NCBI RefSeq assembly: GCF_921293875.1
Contig: NZ_CAKLDI010000001.1
Location: 1,270,475 to 1,334,474, forward strand
Source of the DNA: Vibrio stylophorae
GTDB lineage: Bacteria; Pseudomonadota; Gammaproteobacteria; Enterobacterales; Vibrionaceae
DNA: 64,000 bases
Direction of reading: 5' to 3'
The notes beneath the pieces were generated by a model that worked only from the letters and a program-made list of their open reading frames with translations, ran no database searches and was not told the DNA's origin. Of the stretch, positions 14,861 to 25,861 are shown piece by piece. Positions within the stretch are counted from its first letter, which is position 1. Each line of letters starts with the position of its first letter. The position numbers were made by a program, and so were the translations under genes.

Positions 14861-17800
14861 TTACGCCATCTGGGAAAGCTTGGTTAGTCGGTCTTTGACT
14901 GGGCGCGCGTTGTCTTTTGCAAAGAGGGCGCACAGTTCAGCTGCGCTCATGGACTCACTTAAGATATCAATCAGCTTGCACCGTTGACCCACATAGAGCG
15001 ATGGGATCGCAGAGGTTAATGCACCGCTGCGCGCCATATCGACTAAGGCAGGGGTGAGGCTATCTCGATGATATTTCACGGCCCAAAGCAGTAGATGCTG
15101 GCGGTTCACGTCAAGCGAAATTAATTGATCCATCAGCCATGCATAGGCTTCGCTACGATAATCATCCCTACGTGCTTCGAGCAAATCGGCTAAGTTCCAC
15201 TGTCCGCAACGCACTTTCAACGCGCAGTACCCGAGTTCGATATTTTCAATCAACACCTTATAGCCACGATAGCTGTGGTTGGCGAGTAGGGTGAGCAGTT
15301 TTTTGCGACGCGGTTCATCGATATACCAGAGGAATTGTCCGACGCTATAGTTGTAACCGTAATTATCCAGATTCGGTTCTAGATTTTCTCTGATATAGCG
15401 TTGCATCATGAGCGCGACTTGTTGATAGCGCAGCGCTTCTTGTGCGGTACGTTCGCTTTCGCTTTCTTGCGCTGGTGACAGATAATCAAGGATTGCACGC
15501 TGTAGGCGTTCGATGCGCTCTGCTTTGCTTGGCATTTGTTGCAAGGCACCTATGATTGTCTGTGCATCGATGCTGTCGTCAAACAAGATAAATTCATGGC
15601 CAAGGCGCACGCTGCCATCTTCTGCGATAAGCCCTTTTTCGGTGATCAAAATGACATTGGTATCGCCCTGTTTTTGCGCAATGGTTGGGGTGCTCCAGTT
15701 CTTGTCGTAATCACTTTCAGGGGAGAAAGCGAGATCCTCATGGTAGCGAATATCGAGTTTATATTTTTCGGGTAATTCCTGAGTGCTGCCGCTGAAAAGG
15801 CACGCGTCTTTAAATTGCTGGGTTAGCACCCGTTCCCAGGAGTGCGTATTGAGCTCAATAAAGATGCGCAGTGCTCGCTCAAAGTCTGATTGCAAATCAA
15901 AGTTAAACTCGGGATAAGCCAGCGAGGCGTGGAAGTGGTAGTTCACCTTGACGCTTTCTTTGATGTAGTCCAAACCGCGCAGCAGTGCTTTGCTGCGGTT
16001 TACCCCCATTTGCGCAAACATGCCTGGATTTGGGTCGAGCAGGTTTTCAACCATATCTACTTGCGATAGATAATTGCTGGCGCGACTGTAACTCTCGACA
16101 TTTTCTTGCAGCTCACAGGCAAGGGTAAAGGCTGAATCGATCCCTTGCTTGTTGAGTCCTTCATAAAACTCGATTTCATCCAGCACGTTGTCAAAATCCA
16201 GTTCATCGCCATCTAAGCGATGTACTTTGGCAAGATGGTGCACCATCTTTACGGGTGCCATGGCGACCATCAAATGCCATAAACGAGCGGCAATTTTGCC
16301 CAGAGGTAAGGGCAGTTGCTGTAGCCAGAAAAAGCAGAGGACAGCGCGTTGGTAGTCATCATCAAAGTCATGTAAAAAATGATAACTCGGCTGTTTTTCA
16401 CTAATTTTGGCGAAATACAAGTTGCTGAAACGGTTAATTTCATCACGCAGTAAATAAGTGTTGAATAGGTCTATGAGCGCGTCTTGTGTCAGTTGTGGCG
16501 TGTCGGCGGTAAAGTAATCTTCAATGAGTGCTACTTGCTCTGGTGTGAGGCCATCGTCCTCATGGAAGCGATTGCCTAAAATGCGTGCATTTTTTAGCAA
16601 ATATTGGCAAGCCGTCTGGAAGACACCCTGTTCAAGTAGTTCGATTTGCGCTTGGGTATACTCATCGTGAATGCGCGCATGAAAGTCTTGATTGAGCAGA
16701 TAAGCTGCCAGGCTATAACGGCCTAAGCCTGTGACAGCGTCACCCCATGTGTTGGGCGCGCGCAGGCTGCGATCTTGAAAAATTTTATCAGCGCTATCGA
16801 GCATCTCACTTTCAAGTTTGTCGTCCATATCATCGAATTGCGAAAGCAGCAGTTCAAGGCGTCGGCTTTGCACTGCATTGGCGCCATTGCCGTCGCTGGC
16901 AGCTTCGTAGCGCTCACCATAGGCCGCTTCCGTTAAGATGGCTTGATACTCTTCATTGCCAGTCAATAGATCGCAGACCTCTGTAGGCATGGGTTGCTGA
17001 CCCAGTAGATGATAAAAACAATCCACTAAGCGCAGCATGATCATGCTGTTTTGTAGGTGACGGCTGCTATCGAACTCCTCATTAATGCGAATACGAGAGA
17101 TCAAACCATTGCAATATTCGGTGTCAAATTGGTCGGACTCCAGCATCAAGTCGCGCGCTAGGTGCTCGAGCACTTCATGAAGGTTTTCGCGCAGGATGTT
17201 GTTATCGCCCGGCCAATAACTGGCTTCATTGATCACATCATGCAGGGTGAGTGCATGGGCTTGGCTATGCTGCCAAATGTTGATGTTATTTAATTGCTCA
17301 AGAATTTCAGGATGTTCACCTGTATTGACGTAGTGCCCTAGTTCTTTGGCAAAGGGCAGCGACAAAATGAACTCATTCATCATTTTGATCGCGCCAAGCG
17401 GTCGATAGAGCGCAGTTTCTCGGATTTCGCGCGCTTCTTCTTTGGCATTGTCTGCGGCGATGTGGCCCGCATACACGCACAGTGGCGTGCTTTGGCTCGC
17501 TTCAATTGTGCGCTGCAGATCCATGGCTTCATTTTCAAGGGTGCTTGCCATAAATGGTGCTTCAAGCATTTGTCGCTGCGCTTCCTCTGCATCAAATTTG
17601 CAGAAGATTGGGAAAAGCGATTGATAGATGGAGAGTACAGGGGTCATCTCATCTAAATCATCATCTTCGTAAGTGGCTAGCATTGGCTGGGCAGCAAAAC
17701 GCTCAATGATGAGCTGCTTAAAGCGCGGATAAATATCAGGATTGGCTTGTAGATATTCACCTAAAGGTTGCTTCTCTGGATGGTAATGATCCCAACTCAT

Positions 17801-18457
17801 GCCATAGAAGGAAAAACGAAAGGCGAAGTTATCACACCATACAAAGGCTTTGAGCATGGCATCAGACCAGCCATTTTCATTCACCAAGCTGATAAACATT
17901 TGCTCATAACCCGTGGCATGCTCATCGTCCCAATAGGGTATAAAGAACTGAGAGAGATAAGTGGCATCTTGAGGATTGAGTCGAGCCATTAAATACAAGG
18001 CTTCAGCGCCAAATACGCGCATATCATCGACCCACATATCACTGGTGTCATTTTGATAGCGGGCAAAATCTACAATGGCTTGCGCGGTGCGGCGAATTTC
18101 GGCCATCAGCTCAGCATCATTTTGTGCATGCTCAAGCGCAAGGGCAAAAAAGATCACTTCTGAGATACATAAGTTGCGCTCAGGGGTGCTGATAGAGGTG
18201 CGCTTATAGCCGCCATCTGGGGTGCAATTGAGCGCATTGACAATGAGATCGGCGTATTCGCTGTCTTGAATTTGAAGGAATTTGGCTTCACCGCTGCTGA
18301 TATCCTGAAAGGCGATATCAAATTGCGCCATACAACCATCTGAGATAAAGGCTTGATGGTTGTTCAGTTTATGTTGATAGCTAAGGAGTGCGTCGGTAAT
18401 GCTGGCAGTTTGCGTGCGATCAAATGTGATGATCTGAGATTGAGAAAAATCGGACAT
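14861..18457 (-). CDS. Very large cytoplasmic protein of unknown function, 1198 aa
   Basis: One of the largest genes in the window and one I cannot assign. No signal peptide and no membrane segment; the composition is acidic and almost wholly helix-like, with repeated amphipathic helices (for example 'ICSEVIFFALALEHAQ'-like and 'AVLCFFWLQQLPLPLGKIA' regions), so a HEAT/ARM-like superhelix is possible. A short beta-rich island near residues 960-1010 includes 'TNVILITEKGLIAEDGSVRL'. I see no Walker A, nuclease, kinase or protease motif. Codon use is like its neighbours, so recent transfer is not evident. Ribosome site weak (AAAGA). It is monocistronic, has its own terminator, and is divergent from a DUF4303-like gene across 304 bp. 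Confidence 0.85.
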   Translation of the reverse strand: MSDFSQSQIITFDRTQTASITDALLSYQHKLNNHQAFISDGCMAQFDIAFQDISSGEAKFLQIQDSEYADLIVNALNCTPDGGYKRTSISTPERNLCISEVIFFALALEHAQNDAELMAEIRRTAQAIVDFARYQNDTSDMWVDDMRVFGAEALYLMARLNPQDATYLSQFFIPYWDDEHATGYEQMFISLVNENGWSDAMLKAFVWCDNFAFRFSFYGMSWDHYHPEKQPLGEYLQANPDIYPRFKQLIIERFAAQPMLATYEDDDLDEMTPVLSIYQSLFPIFCKFDAEEAQRQMLEAPFMASTLENEAMDLQRTIEASQSTPLCVYAGHIAADNAKEEAREIRETALYRPLGAIKMMNEFILSLPFAKELGHYVNTGEHPEILEQLNNINIWQHSQAHALTLHDVINEASYWPGDNNILRENLHEVLEHLARDLMLESDQFDTEYCNGLISRIRINEEFDSSRHLQNSMIMLRLVDCFYHLLGQQPMPTEVCDLLTGNEEYQAILTEAAYGERYEAASDGNGANAVQSRRLELLLSQFDDMDDKLESEMLDSADKIFQDRSLRAPNTWGDAVTGLGRYSLAAYLLNQDFHARIHDEYTQAQIELLEQGVFQTACQYLLKNARILGNRFHEDDGLTPEQVALIEDYFTADTPQLTQDALIDLFNTYLLRDEINRFSNLYFAKISEKQPSYHFLHDFDDDYQRAVLCFFWLQQLPLPLGKIAARLWHLMVAMAPVKMVHHLAKVHRLDGDELDFDNVLDEIEFYEGLNKQGIDSAFTLACELQENVESYSRASNYLSQVDMVENLLDPNPGMFAQMGVNRSKALLRGLDYIKESVKVNYHFHASLAYPEFNFDLQSDFERALRIFIELNTHSWERVLTQQFKDACLFSGSTQELPEKYKLDIRYHEDLAFSPESDYDKNWSTPTIAQKQGDTNVILITEKGLIAEDGSVRLGHEFILFDDSIDAQTIIGALQQMPSKAERIERLQRAILDYLSPAQESESERTAQEALRYQQVALMMQRYIRENLEPNLDNYGYNYSVGQFLWYIDEPRRKKLLTLLANHSYRGYKVLIENIELGYCALKVRCGQWNLADLLEARRDDYRSEAYAWLMDQLISLDVNRQHLLLWAVKYHRDSLTPALVDMARSGALTSAIPSLYVGQRCKLIDILSESMSAAELCALFAKDNARPVKDRLTKLSQMA

Positions 18458-18761
18458 TGTATCTTTTTGTTTTATAAGGGAATCAAATTCAAACTACGCT
18501 TTATTGTGATGAATATCAATAACTTCCATGCATTCTTGTTAAGCAAAACGTTTTCTTTGGCTTACAAATTTGGAACAACACTGGTCGAGCCACTGAAACA
18601 AAGAAGTTTCGACTGTTTCACATTCTCGACTCCTATTGAAACACTAGGATCAATACAAGCGGGATCCTATTACCAATCTTGCTGCTTAGTTGATTCATTT
18701 GCTGTTTGAGCTGGCGTCATGCCGTATGCTGAGAGACTGCAATGGAATAGAGATGTGAGTG
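18458..18761. other. 304-bp divergent promoter region
   Basis: Separates the starts of the 1198-aa gene and the DUF4303-like gene and should contain both promoters. I find no clear palindromic operator and no RNA gene. Confidence 0.5.
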
Positions 18762-19343
18762 ATGGAACAGCCTGATTACAAAATGATAGAACAGGCCTTT
18801 GTTGAGGCCGGAACTGCTGCAATTGATGCTTTATCTCAATCTGCGCTCAATGATATTTATGCTTTTTGTTTCGATATCGATATCGAGCAAGGACAGTTTT
18901 CTATTGCGGCGAATGATAATGCCAATTATGAGGCACATTGCTTAGCCTATGAAGCGGAATGGGGCTATGTGGCAAGCGAGGATCGCGGCATAAAAAGTGT
19001 GCGATATAGTGCCGATGAGTTTGCTTGGTTTGCCTGCGATTGTGATAAGTTGGCGAAGGTTCGTCGACTGCTAGATGACTTGGCGCAGCAAATTTATGAC
19101 TATCTCGACGAAGATGATTTTGCCGATGAGGCGCTTGCAGAGGTTTCGCATATTGAGGCCAAAGTACTTGAGACTGCGATTTCAGCCATCCACGCATTGA
19201 AAAAGCCGATGAAAACCTTGAACCAGTCTAATGATTTTATCGCTTTTGTGACGCAAAATGATGCGGATAACAGTGCGTTAAAAGGCTTGATGAAGGCAAG
19301 CCTTGGTGAGAAGGCATTTCGTAAACTCTTTACCGATGAGTGA
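18762..19343 (+). CDS. Acidic cytoplasmic protein, DUF4303-like
   Basis: 193 residues, acidic, soluble. The region 'LNDIYAFCFDIDIEQGQFS' (about 28-46), an aromatic/Asn stretch 'IAANDNANYEAHC' and then 'VRYSADEFAWF' (about 80-90) fit the DUF4303 pattern as I remember it (strand with hydrophobic/acidic alternation, later W/Y-S-x-x-E/D-W). The C-terminal half is helical. The ATG at 18762 directly follows an in-frame GTG; a GAG lies upstream. DUF4303 proteins often occur near polymorphic-toxin and immunity-type genes, but none is seen here. Its neighbour is the unassigned 1198-residue protein. Confidence 0.68.
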   Translation: MEQPDYKMIEQAFVEAGTAAIDALSQSALNDIYAFCFDIDIEQGQFSIAANDNANYEAHCLAYEAEWGYVASEDRGIKSVRYSADEFAWFACDCDKLAKVRRLLDDLAQQIYDYLDEDDFADEALAEVSHIEAKVLETAISAIHALKKPMKTLNQSNDFIAFVTQNDADNSALKGLMKASLGEKAFRKLFTDE

Positions 19344-19373
19344 TGCCATGACGGTTAGTACCATCAGCGACTC

Positions 19374-19399
19374 AAAGCCTCGTTTCGACGGGGCTTTTT
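19374..19399 (+). terminator. Terminator of the DUF4303-like gene
   Basis: AAAGCCTCGT-TTCG-ACGGGGCTTT then TT: 10-bp stem with one G.T pair and a UUCG loop. Confidence 0.85.
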
Positions 19400-19533
19400 G
19401 ATTGATTTGGACGTTGTTTTCAGTGGCTGAATTTCAAATATCAATAGGTTAAATATTTTATTTAATCGATATTGAGAATTTGTTTCATTCGCGTTCGTTG
19501 TTTTGCTAATCTTGGACCATTCGAAGTTGGCAG

Positions 19534-20046
19534 ATGATGAGTCGTGCCATGATTATTCTTAATGATCATTTAGCGCTGATGAAATTGCGTCAAAAGCTTA
19601 ACAAGCAGGGGCGCAAGCAAGCAAAATATCGTCGGAAAATAAGCAAGCTTTTGGTGGTTAAACCATCGGATGTAAAGCGCTTGCAAAAGCTTCAGTACAA
19701 ACTTGAAAAAGCCAAGCGTAAATGGGCCAAAGCAAAACAGAAAATGCAGGCCATTATGCAGCAGTCGCTGGATCTGGTTTGGTCACCGTTAGCAAAAGCG
19801 CCTTTAGTGTCACAGGGCGTATTGCCAGGCGGACGACAAGCACCCGCACCGACCTTGCCTTTGTTGGCGTTATCAATTCATCCCGATCATGCGTTGGTGG
19901 CAATTGAAGAGCAGCCACAGCAAATTTTACTGACGATTCCGCTCAAATCGCCACCTTGTAAACGTTGTCCGGCCTTAAGCGGTGGTATTTGTGCCTGTGC
20001 CCAAAAACGCTTGGCCAAAAGCTATCAACCGCCAGAGGCCGCTTAA
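19534..20046 (+). CDS. Basic coiled-coil protein with C-terminal Cys cluster, 170 aa
   Basis: Not recognised. Residues ~8-75 form a very basic predicted coiled coil ('KLRQKLNKQGRKQAKYRRK', 'LQKLEKAKRKWAKAKQK'-like heptads). A proline-rich hinge and a beta-strand region 'LPLLALSIHPDHALVAIEE' follow. The C-terminus carries 'CKRCPALSGGICACAQKR' (CxxC...CxC), a possible Zn or Fe-S site. The exact start is uncertain: ATG at 19534, 19537 and 19549 are all in frame, none with a strong ribosome site. A nucleic-acid or ribosome link is plausible but unproven. Confidence 0.65.
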   Translation: MMSRAMIILNDHLALMKLRQKLNKQGRKQAKYRRKISKLLVVKPSDVKRLQKLQYKLEKAKRKWAKAKQKMQAIMQQSLDLVWSPLAKAPLVSQGVLPGGRQAPAPTLPLLALSIHPDHALVAIEEQPQQILLTIPLKSPPCKRCPALSGGICACAQKRLAKSYQPPEAA

Positions 20047-20111
20047 GACCGGCGTTATCTTTGCAGCCATCGACTAGGCTTTTTATAAGGCAAATCGATG
20101 TGGGCTTTGAT

Positions 20112-20534
20112 ATGCAATTGCTTGGACTTGATCATATAGTGCTGCGCACGGCTCAGCTAGAGACGCTACAGCGCTTTTATTTAGATCTTGGCTGTGAACT
20201 TGAGCGGCAGGTCCCTGAATTTGGTCTCGTACAACTGCGTGCGGGCAGTGCGCTACTAGACTTGGTGGATTGTGATGGCCCCCTTGGCCAAGAGGGCGGT
20301 CCGCCGCCCAATGGTAAAGGCCATAATATGGCGCATTTTTGTCTGCAACTGGCACCCATTGAACCGCAAGCGCTGCATCAAAAACTGGCGGAGCGAAACC
20401 TTACCCACCAACCTTTTATCCAACGTTATGGCGCAACAGGCTTTGGCGATTCTGTCTATATCTTTGATCCGGATGGGAATTGTATTGAACTCAAACCCCT
20501 ATGTTGGCTACCTGAGTCTCAGCGCAAAGATTGA
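20112..20534 (+). CDS. VOC-superfamily (glyoxalase/bleomycin-resistance fold) protein
   Basis: 140 residues spanning two beta-alpha-beta-beta-beta modules. It opens 'LGLDHIVLRTAQLETLQRFY' in the standard VOC way; likely metal ligands are His in LDH, His in 'NMAHFCLQL' and Glu in 'NCIELKP', with 'FDPDGN' before the last strand. The frame is open upstream into the preceding gene, but family alignment puts the start at 20112. VOC members include glyoxalase I, dioxygenases and fosfomycin/bleomycin resistance proteins; the exact reaction cannot be told. Confidence 0.83.
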   Translation: MQLLGLDHIVLRTAQLETLQRFYLDLGCELERQVPEFGLVQLRAGSALLDLVDCDGPLGQEGGPPPNGKGHNMAHFCLQLAPIEPQALHQKLAERNLTHQPFIQRYGATGFGDSVYIFDPDGNCIELKPLCWLPESQRKD

Positions 20535-20684
20535 AATCTGAAAAATAGAGTGTGAGATGGCTACCAAAACTGATGCGCCAGCGGTGATGGTGGGGCGCTT
20601 TAATTTCTCCTCACTTGACAAAAAATGAGCGACTGATGAAAGTGAGCACAGAGAAATGGATGCCAAGGACGCAAAGGGATTCTC

Positions 20685-21251
20685 ATGTTTATTCGAAATA
20701 TGCTCGATAAAATTGTGTTTGGTGCTGCGCTACTTTTGGCGCTGCAGGTGCCGCAGCTGGTCAAAAGTTACCAACAATTTATCGCTGGCTATTACACAGC
20801 GACAGCCGAGCAAGTGGCAGCTTTTGAAACTATCGCCACACAGCATGGTTTTGATAGCTTACAAGCGATGATTGATGCACATAAGCAAAATGAAGACTTG
20901 AGCGTGCAGTCCGATGCATTTCATAAGCAAGATACCTTCAATCAATATCAAGACTTACAGGTACTCACCCAGCATTTTGATGGGAATAATTTGCTGATGC
21001 AGGTATGGCAAATGGTTCAGCCGCATCGCCGGGCTTATTTAGAGCAAGCTGTGAGTTATTTCTCGCCTGGTTTACCCATGAGCCTTGAAGGTTTGTTGTT
21101 TGGCTTTATTGGCGGCATGCTGCTCAATTTAATTGTGATGAGCCCGCTCTATAGTCTGTTCTGGTTATGGGGTAAATGGCGCCGCCGAGCGCCGAAAGTT
21201 AAACCACGGCCTGAGACAATGCGTACCGAGCCAACATTGAATCGCGCATAA
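20685..21251 (+). CDS. DUF2937-family membrane protein
   Basis: 188 residues. An N-terminal membrane helix ends in the family pattern 'ALLLALQVPQLVKSYQQF'; a ~90-residue soluble helical part follows, then a C-terminal membrane helix 'LLFGFIGGMLLNLIVMSPLYSLFWLW' region and a basic tail. This two-helix layout with a periplasmic middle matches DUF2937 (from memory); function unknown. AAAGGGA precedes the ATG. Monocistronic. Confidence 0.75.
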   Translation: MFIRNMLDKIVFGAALLLALQVPQLVKSYQQFIAGYYTATAEQVAAFETIATQHGFDSLQAMIDAHKQNEDLSVQSDAFHKQDTFNQYQDLQVLTQHFDGNNLLMQVWQMVQPHRRAYLEQAVSYFSPGLPMSLEGLLFGFIGGMLLNLIVMSPLYSLFWLWGKWRRRAPKVKPRPETMRTEPTLNRA

Positions 21252-21338
21252 CCATGCTTTGACATGCTTGAAGAAGTAACGCATGAATGAATGTATGAAT
21301 TGAGCGCGCTGATGTGATGACACGAAAGCTATGACACG

Positions 21339-21367
21339 AAAAAGCCTTCCCGATGGAAGGCTTTTTA
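21339..21367. terminator. Bidirectional terminator between DUF2937 and roxA
   Basis: AAAAAGCCTTCC-CGAT-GGAAGGCTTTTT, perfect and symmetrical, between convergent genes. Confidence 0.9.
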
Positions 21368-21397
21368 TCATCAGTGCGAACTAATCGCTTTCGCAAC

Positions 21398-22537
21398 TTA
21401 TTCTGATTCTGGCAAATACCAGTACCCTAAATTACAAAGCTCAGTAAGCAGCGCAATCAAGTCTGAATTTTGACAAAGACCGGCTAACTGAGCGCCACTG
21501 AAATAGTGGTTATCACAAAGTAGGGCAGCAACCGTCTCGCAACCTTCAGGGAGGCGGTAGCTGTCACCATGAATAAATAGGGTTTGCGGTGCGTCTTGAT
21601 GGTAGAGGGCTTTGAGGCCCGCAACACGTTCAAATACCGCGCCTTGAAGTAGGCTTTGCTGCAGCTCTTCGGCTTGCCAGAGTGGATCTGCAGGAATGAT
21701 ATCTAACTCATGACGCGCTTGACTGAGTTGCTCTCCGAGCCATTGGTCACGCATGCTTTGGTTGTTGAGCAAAGACATCAACAATGCATCGAGCTCTTGA
21801 CGATCGCTGTGGCTGATCATCCCGTGTTGATCGCGCGTGGCAAAACCCGTGCTATGTAGATGTTTATCGCCCAAATCATTGGCCAAGATATGGTCTGCAA
21901 AGCCGCTCAATAGCTCTTGCGCTTTCGGTGAGCGATAGCCTACTGAATAGCTTTGTGCTTGGGTGAGGCTTTTGCCTTCGTGTGGGAAACCCGGTGGAAT
22001 ATACAAAATATCACCCGGCTCTAGCACGGTATCAATGATCGCATCAAACCCCGTAATTTGGCGCAAACCAGTTTCATGATTGGCATCTTGATAGTCGCCT
22101 AAATCGCCGACACGCCAGTGACGTTTACCGCTGCCTTGGATGATAAATACATCATATTGGTCGATGTGCGGACCAACGCCACCTTCGGGCATCGATAGGC
22201 AAATCATGACATCATCAAATAGCCAGTTTGGTAGTTTTTCAAAAGGTTTAGCTAGCGCTTGAAGGCCATGGTGCCAATGGTTGGCGGCTTGAACAATCAG
22301 TTGCGAGTGGGTGTCGCTCAACGCGCTAAAATCTTCAAATGGGCCATGAAAAGCTTGCCATTGATTGTTGGCATTTTTGACCATGCGTGAGTCAATTTCA
22401 GACTCCATGGCAAGACCGGCGATTTCATCGGCACTAATGGGATCGACAAAGTTGGCAAAACCTTGACGAATGACGGTTGGCTTTTGGTGCCAAAACTCAG
22501 CAACAAACTGGTTTAAATCGAAATTAAGGCTGTACAT
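21398..22537 (-). CDS. roxA: Ribosomal protein L16 arginine 3-hydroxylase (JmjC/cupin)
   Basis: 379 residues, like E. coli YcfD/RoxA (373). It is a 2-oxoglutarate/Fe(II) oxygenase that hydroxylates an Arg of ribosomal protein L16. The facial triad is HxD in 'VGPHIDQYDVF' and the distal His in 'GFPHEGKS'; 'LEPGDILYIPPGFPH' is the family's double-stranded beta-helix end. The C-terminal winged-helix-like dimer/degradation region is present. Start at 22537 (MYSLNFDL) fits the family; upstream in-frame codons do not. It lies downstream of the purB terminator, so it has its own promoter. Confidence 0.88.
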   Translation of the reverse strand: MYSLNFDLNQFVAEFWHQKPTVIRQGFANFVDPISADEIAGLAMESEIDSRMVKNANNQWQAFHGPFEDFSALSDTHSQLIVQAANHWHHGLQALAKPFEKLPNWLFDDVMICLSMPEGGVGPHIDQYDVFIIQGSGKRHWRVGDLGDYQDANHETGLRQITGFDAIIDTVLEPGDILYIPPGFPHEGKSLTQAQSYSVGYRSPKAQELLSGFADHILANDLGDKHLHSTGFATRDQHGMISHSDRQELDALLMSLLNNQSMRDQWLGEQLSQARHELDIIPADPLWQAEELQQSLLQGAVFERVAGLKALYHQDAPQTLFIHGDSYRLPEGCETVAALLCDNHYFSGAQLAGLCQNSDLIALLTELCNLGYWYLPESE

Positions 22538-22591
22538 CAATATTGTTCTTATGGGGTGTGGCCGCGCATCATAGCATCGGCACATGGAAAT

Positions 22592-22618
22592 AAAAAAGCC
22601 CAGCATCGCTGGGCTTTG
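22592..22618 (-). terminator. Terminator of the mnmA-hflD-purB unit
   Basis: Minus strand AAAGCCCAGC-GAT-GCTGGGCTTTTTTATTT, a few nt after the purB stop. Confidence 0.9.
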
Positions 22619-22626
22619 GATTTGAC

Positions 22627-24012
<1,386 letters not shown>

Positions 24013-24017
24013 TTAAA

Positions 24018-24635
24018 TTAAAGTCGGGCTAAAAGAATGTTGGCTTGCTGCACGATTTTGCTACGGCCAAGAAGAAGTTGGCGGCGTTTGCCACCGACTT
24101 GACGCCATAACACTGTGCTGCGAATCCCAGCGAGCAGTAGGGCGCGCACTTGATTTTGTACGCTTTGTTTTTGTAGCTGAGCTGGGGTTCCTGTGACTTG
24201 AATGCGAGGACCAAGGGGGCTAATCACATCCACGTAAATACTTGCGAGGTTATTGATATAATTCTCGTCAAGTAGCTCATAATGTTCGCGCTGGTACTGT
24301 GCCATTTGAATGCGCTGGCCAAGCTTTTGCATTAGCTCAGGTTGGCTGCTGAGTTTGCGCTCAAGGGCAATGAGACTGACGACATAGCGCATCAATTCAT
24401 TGGTTTCTGACGAGCCGCTCATGCCGTTGGTGAGTACTTTTAAACCGCTGCGCAAATCGCGCTCTTGGCCGTAAACCTCAAGGGTATTGGCAGGATTGGT
24501 ATTTAAAATACTCGCCAATGTAGCGCTTAGCGCTTGTTCATCACAGCGCCCTTCACGCGCTGTGTCTTGAACCAGTTTTGCGGCTTGGCAAATCCCTGCA
24601 AAGGCGAGGGTGCGATCATAAAGGGTGTGGGCCAC
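24018..24635 (-). CDS. hflD: High-frequency lysogenization protein HflD homologue
   Basis: 205 residues. In E. coli HflD is a membrane-peripheral protein that interacts with lambda CII; its housekeeping role is unclear. The sequence shows the conserved 'FAGICQAAKLVQ' opening and the diagnostic 'YVDVISPLGPRIQVTG' and 'VRALLLAGIRSTVLW' blocks. There is no ATG at the right place: a GTG at 24635 with AAGGAG 9 nt upstream is the best start and aligns with E. coli HflD. It begins 17 nt after the mnmA stop, so the two are cotranscribed. Confidence 0.92.
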   Translation of the reverse strand: MAHTLYDRTLAFAGICQAAKLVQDTAREGRCDEQALSATLASILNTNPANTLEVYGQERDLRSGLKVLTNGMSGSSETNELMRYVVSLIALERKLSSQPELMQKLGQRIQMAQYQREHYELLDENYINNLASIYVDVISPLGPRIQVTGTPAQLQKQSVQNQVRALLLAGIRSTVLWRQVGGKRRQLLLGRSKIVQQANILLARL

Positions 24636-24652
24636 GCTATTTTGCTCCTTTG

Positions 24653-25774
24653 CTAAATGCGTTGCTCGATAATACCACCACCTAAGCAAACCTCATCTGA
24701 ATAAAAGACGGCAGATTGGCCTGGTGTGACCGCAATTTGCGGTTCATCAAACATTACACGAATGGTGTTGTCATCCATTGGAACCACGGTACATGGAATG
24801 TCATGCTGGCGATAACGTGTTTTCACGCTGCAGCGCAAAGGCGCTTGCATTGGTGTGCGATTCACCCAATGCAGCTGGCTTGCAATCAGACCATTGGAGA
24901 ATAGACGCGGGTGGTCATGGCCCTGTGCAACGATTAACACATTGCGCTCGACATCTTTATCCACCACATACCATGGGTCTTCTGTGCCATTGCCGCCTTT
25001 TTGGCCACCGATACCTAGACCTTTACGTTGGCCAAGGGTGTGGTACATCAAGCCTTGATGTTCGCCAATGATTTCGCCATCGACGGTTTCAATGGCACCC
25101 GGCTGTGCTGGTAAGTAGCGCGATAGAAAATCAGTAAATTTACGCTCGCCAATAAAACAAATACCAGTTGAGTCTTTTTTCTTCGCGGTCACAAGACCTT
25201 GCTCTTCAGCAATTTTACGAACTTCCGGTTTTTCAAGCTCACCAACCGGGAAGAGGCTGCGTGCCACTTGCGCATGGCTGAGGGTATATAGGAAGTAGCT
25301 TTGGTCTTTATTGCCATCTAAGCCACGAAGCATTTGCGGCAGGCTACCATCGGTTGGGAAGGTACGGCGAACGTAGTGACCCATGGCGATGTAGTCAGCG
25401 TCGAGCACTTCATCGGCAAATTCGAGGAAGGCTTTGAATTTGATCTCTTTGTTACAAAGAATGTCTGGGTTTGGTGTGCGTCCTGCTTTGTATTCGGCAA
25501 GAAAATACTCAAATACATTGTCCCAATATTCCGCTGCGAAGTTGATGGTGTGCAGCGTGATCCCCAGCTTATCGCACACCGCTTGTGCGTCAGCGAGATC
25601 AGCTGAAGCCGAGCAATATTCATCATTGTCGTCTTCTTCCCAGTTTTTCATAAACAGGCCTTCCACTTGGTAGCCTTGCTGAAGAAGAAGATAAGCGGAG
25701 ACGGATGAATCTACACCGCCTGACATGCCGACGATGACTTTCTTTTGTGCGTTGTCGTGATGAGGTTGGGTCAT
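24653..25774 (-). CDS. mnmA: tRNA-specific 2-thiouridylase
   Basis: 373 residues. MnmA adenylates and thiolates U34 of Lys, Glu and Gln tRNAs (s2U). The PP-loop is '[10 protein letters not shown]' (about 16-25); the catalytic cysteines are C107 in '[12 protein letters not shown]' and C206 in 'STGICFIGE'. Sulfur comes through the Tus relay, which is not encoded here. Heads the mnmA-hflD-purB unit; rluE lies 87 nt upstream on the same strand. Confidence 0.97.
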   Translation of the reverse strand: MTQPHHDNAQKKVIVGMSGGVDSSVSAYLLLQQGYQVEGLFMKNWEEDDNDEYCSASADLADAQAVCDKLGITLHTINFAAEYWDNVFEYFLAEYKAGRTPNPDILCNKEIKFKAFLEFADEVLDADYIAMGHYVRRTFPTDGSLPQMLRGLDGNKDQSYFLYTLSHAQVARSLFPVGELEKPEVRKIAEEQGLVTAKKKDSTGICFIGERKFTDFLSRYLPAQPGAIETVDGEIIGEHQGLMYHTLGQRKGLGIGGQKGGNGTEDPWYVVDKDVERNVLIVAQGHDHPRLFSNGLIASQLHWVNRTPMQAPLRCSVKTRYRQHDIPCTVVPMDDNTIRVMFDEPQIAVTPGQSAVFYSDEVCLGGGIIEQRI

Positions 25775-25861
25775 GAATGGTAAAACTCTATCTGTGATCT
25801 GCGGCGCATTCTAGCAGAACTGTCGCCCTGAAAACAGGGGCAATCCATGTGCAAAAAGCGC

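Noticed and set aside
18353-18709. 118-residue plus-strand frame over the start of the 1198-aa gene
   Set aside because: Antisense to a much better gene start and promoter region; low-complexity composition.
20557-20628. A 23-codon frame (MATKTDAPAV...) between the VOC and DUF2937 genes
   Set aside because: It has a weak ribosome site and could be a leader peptide, but nothing else supports it.
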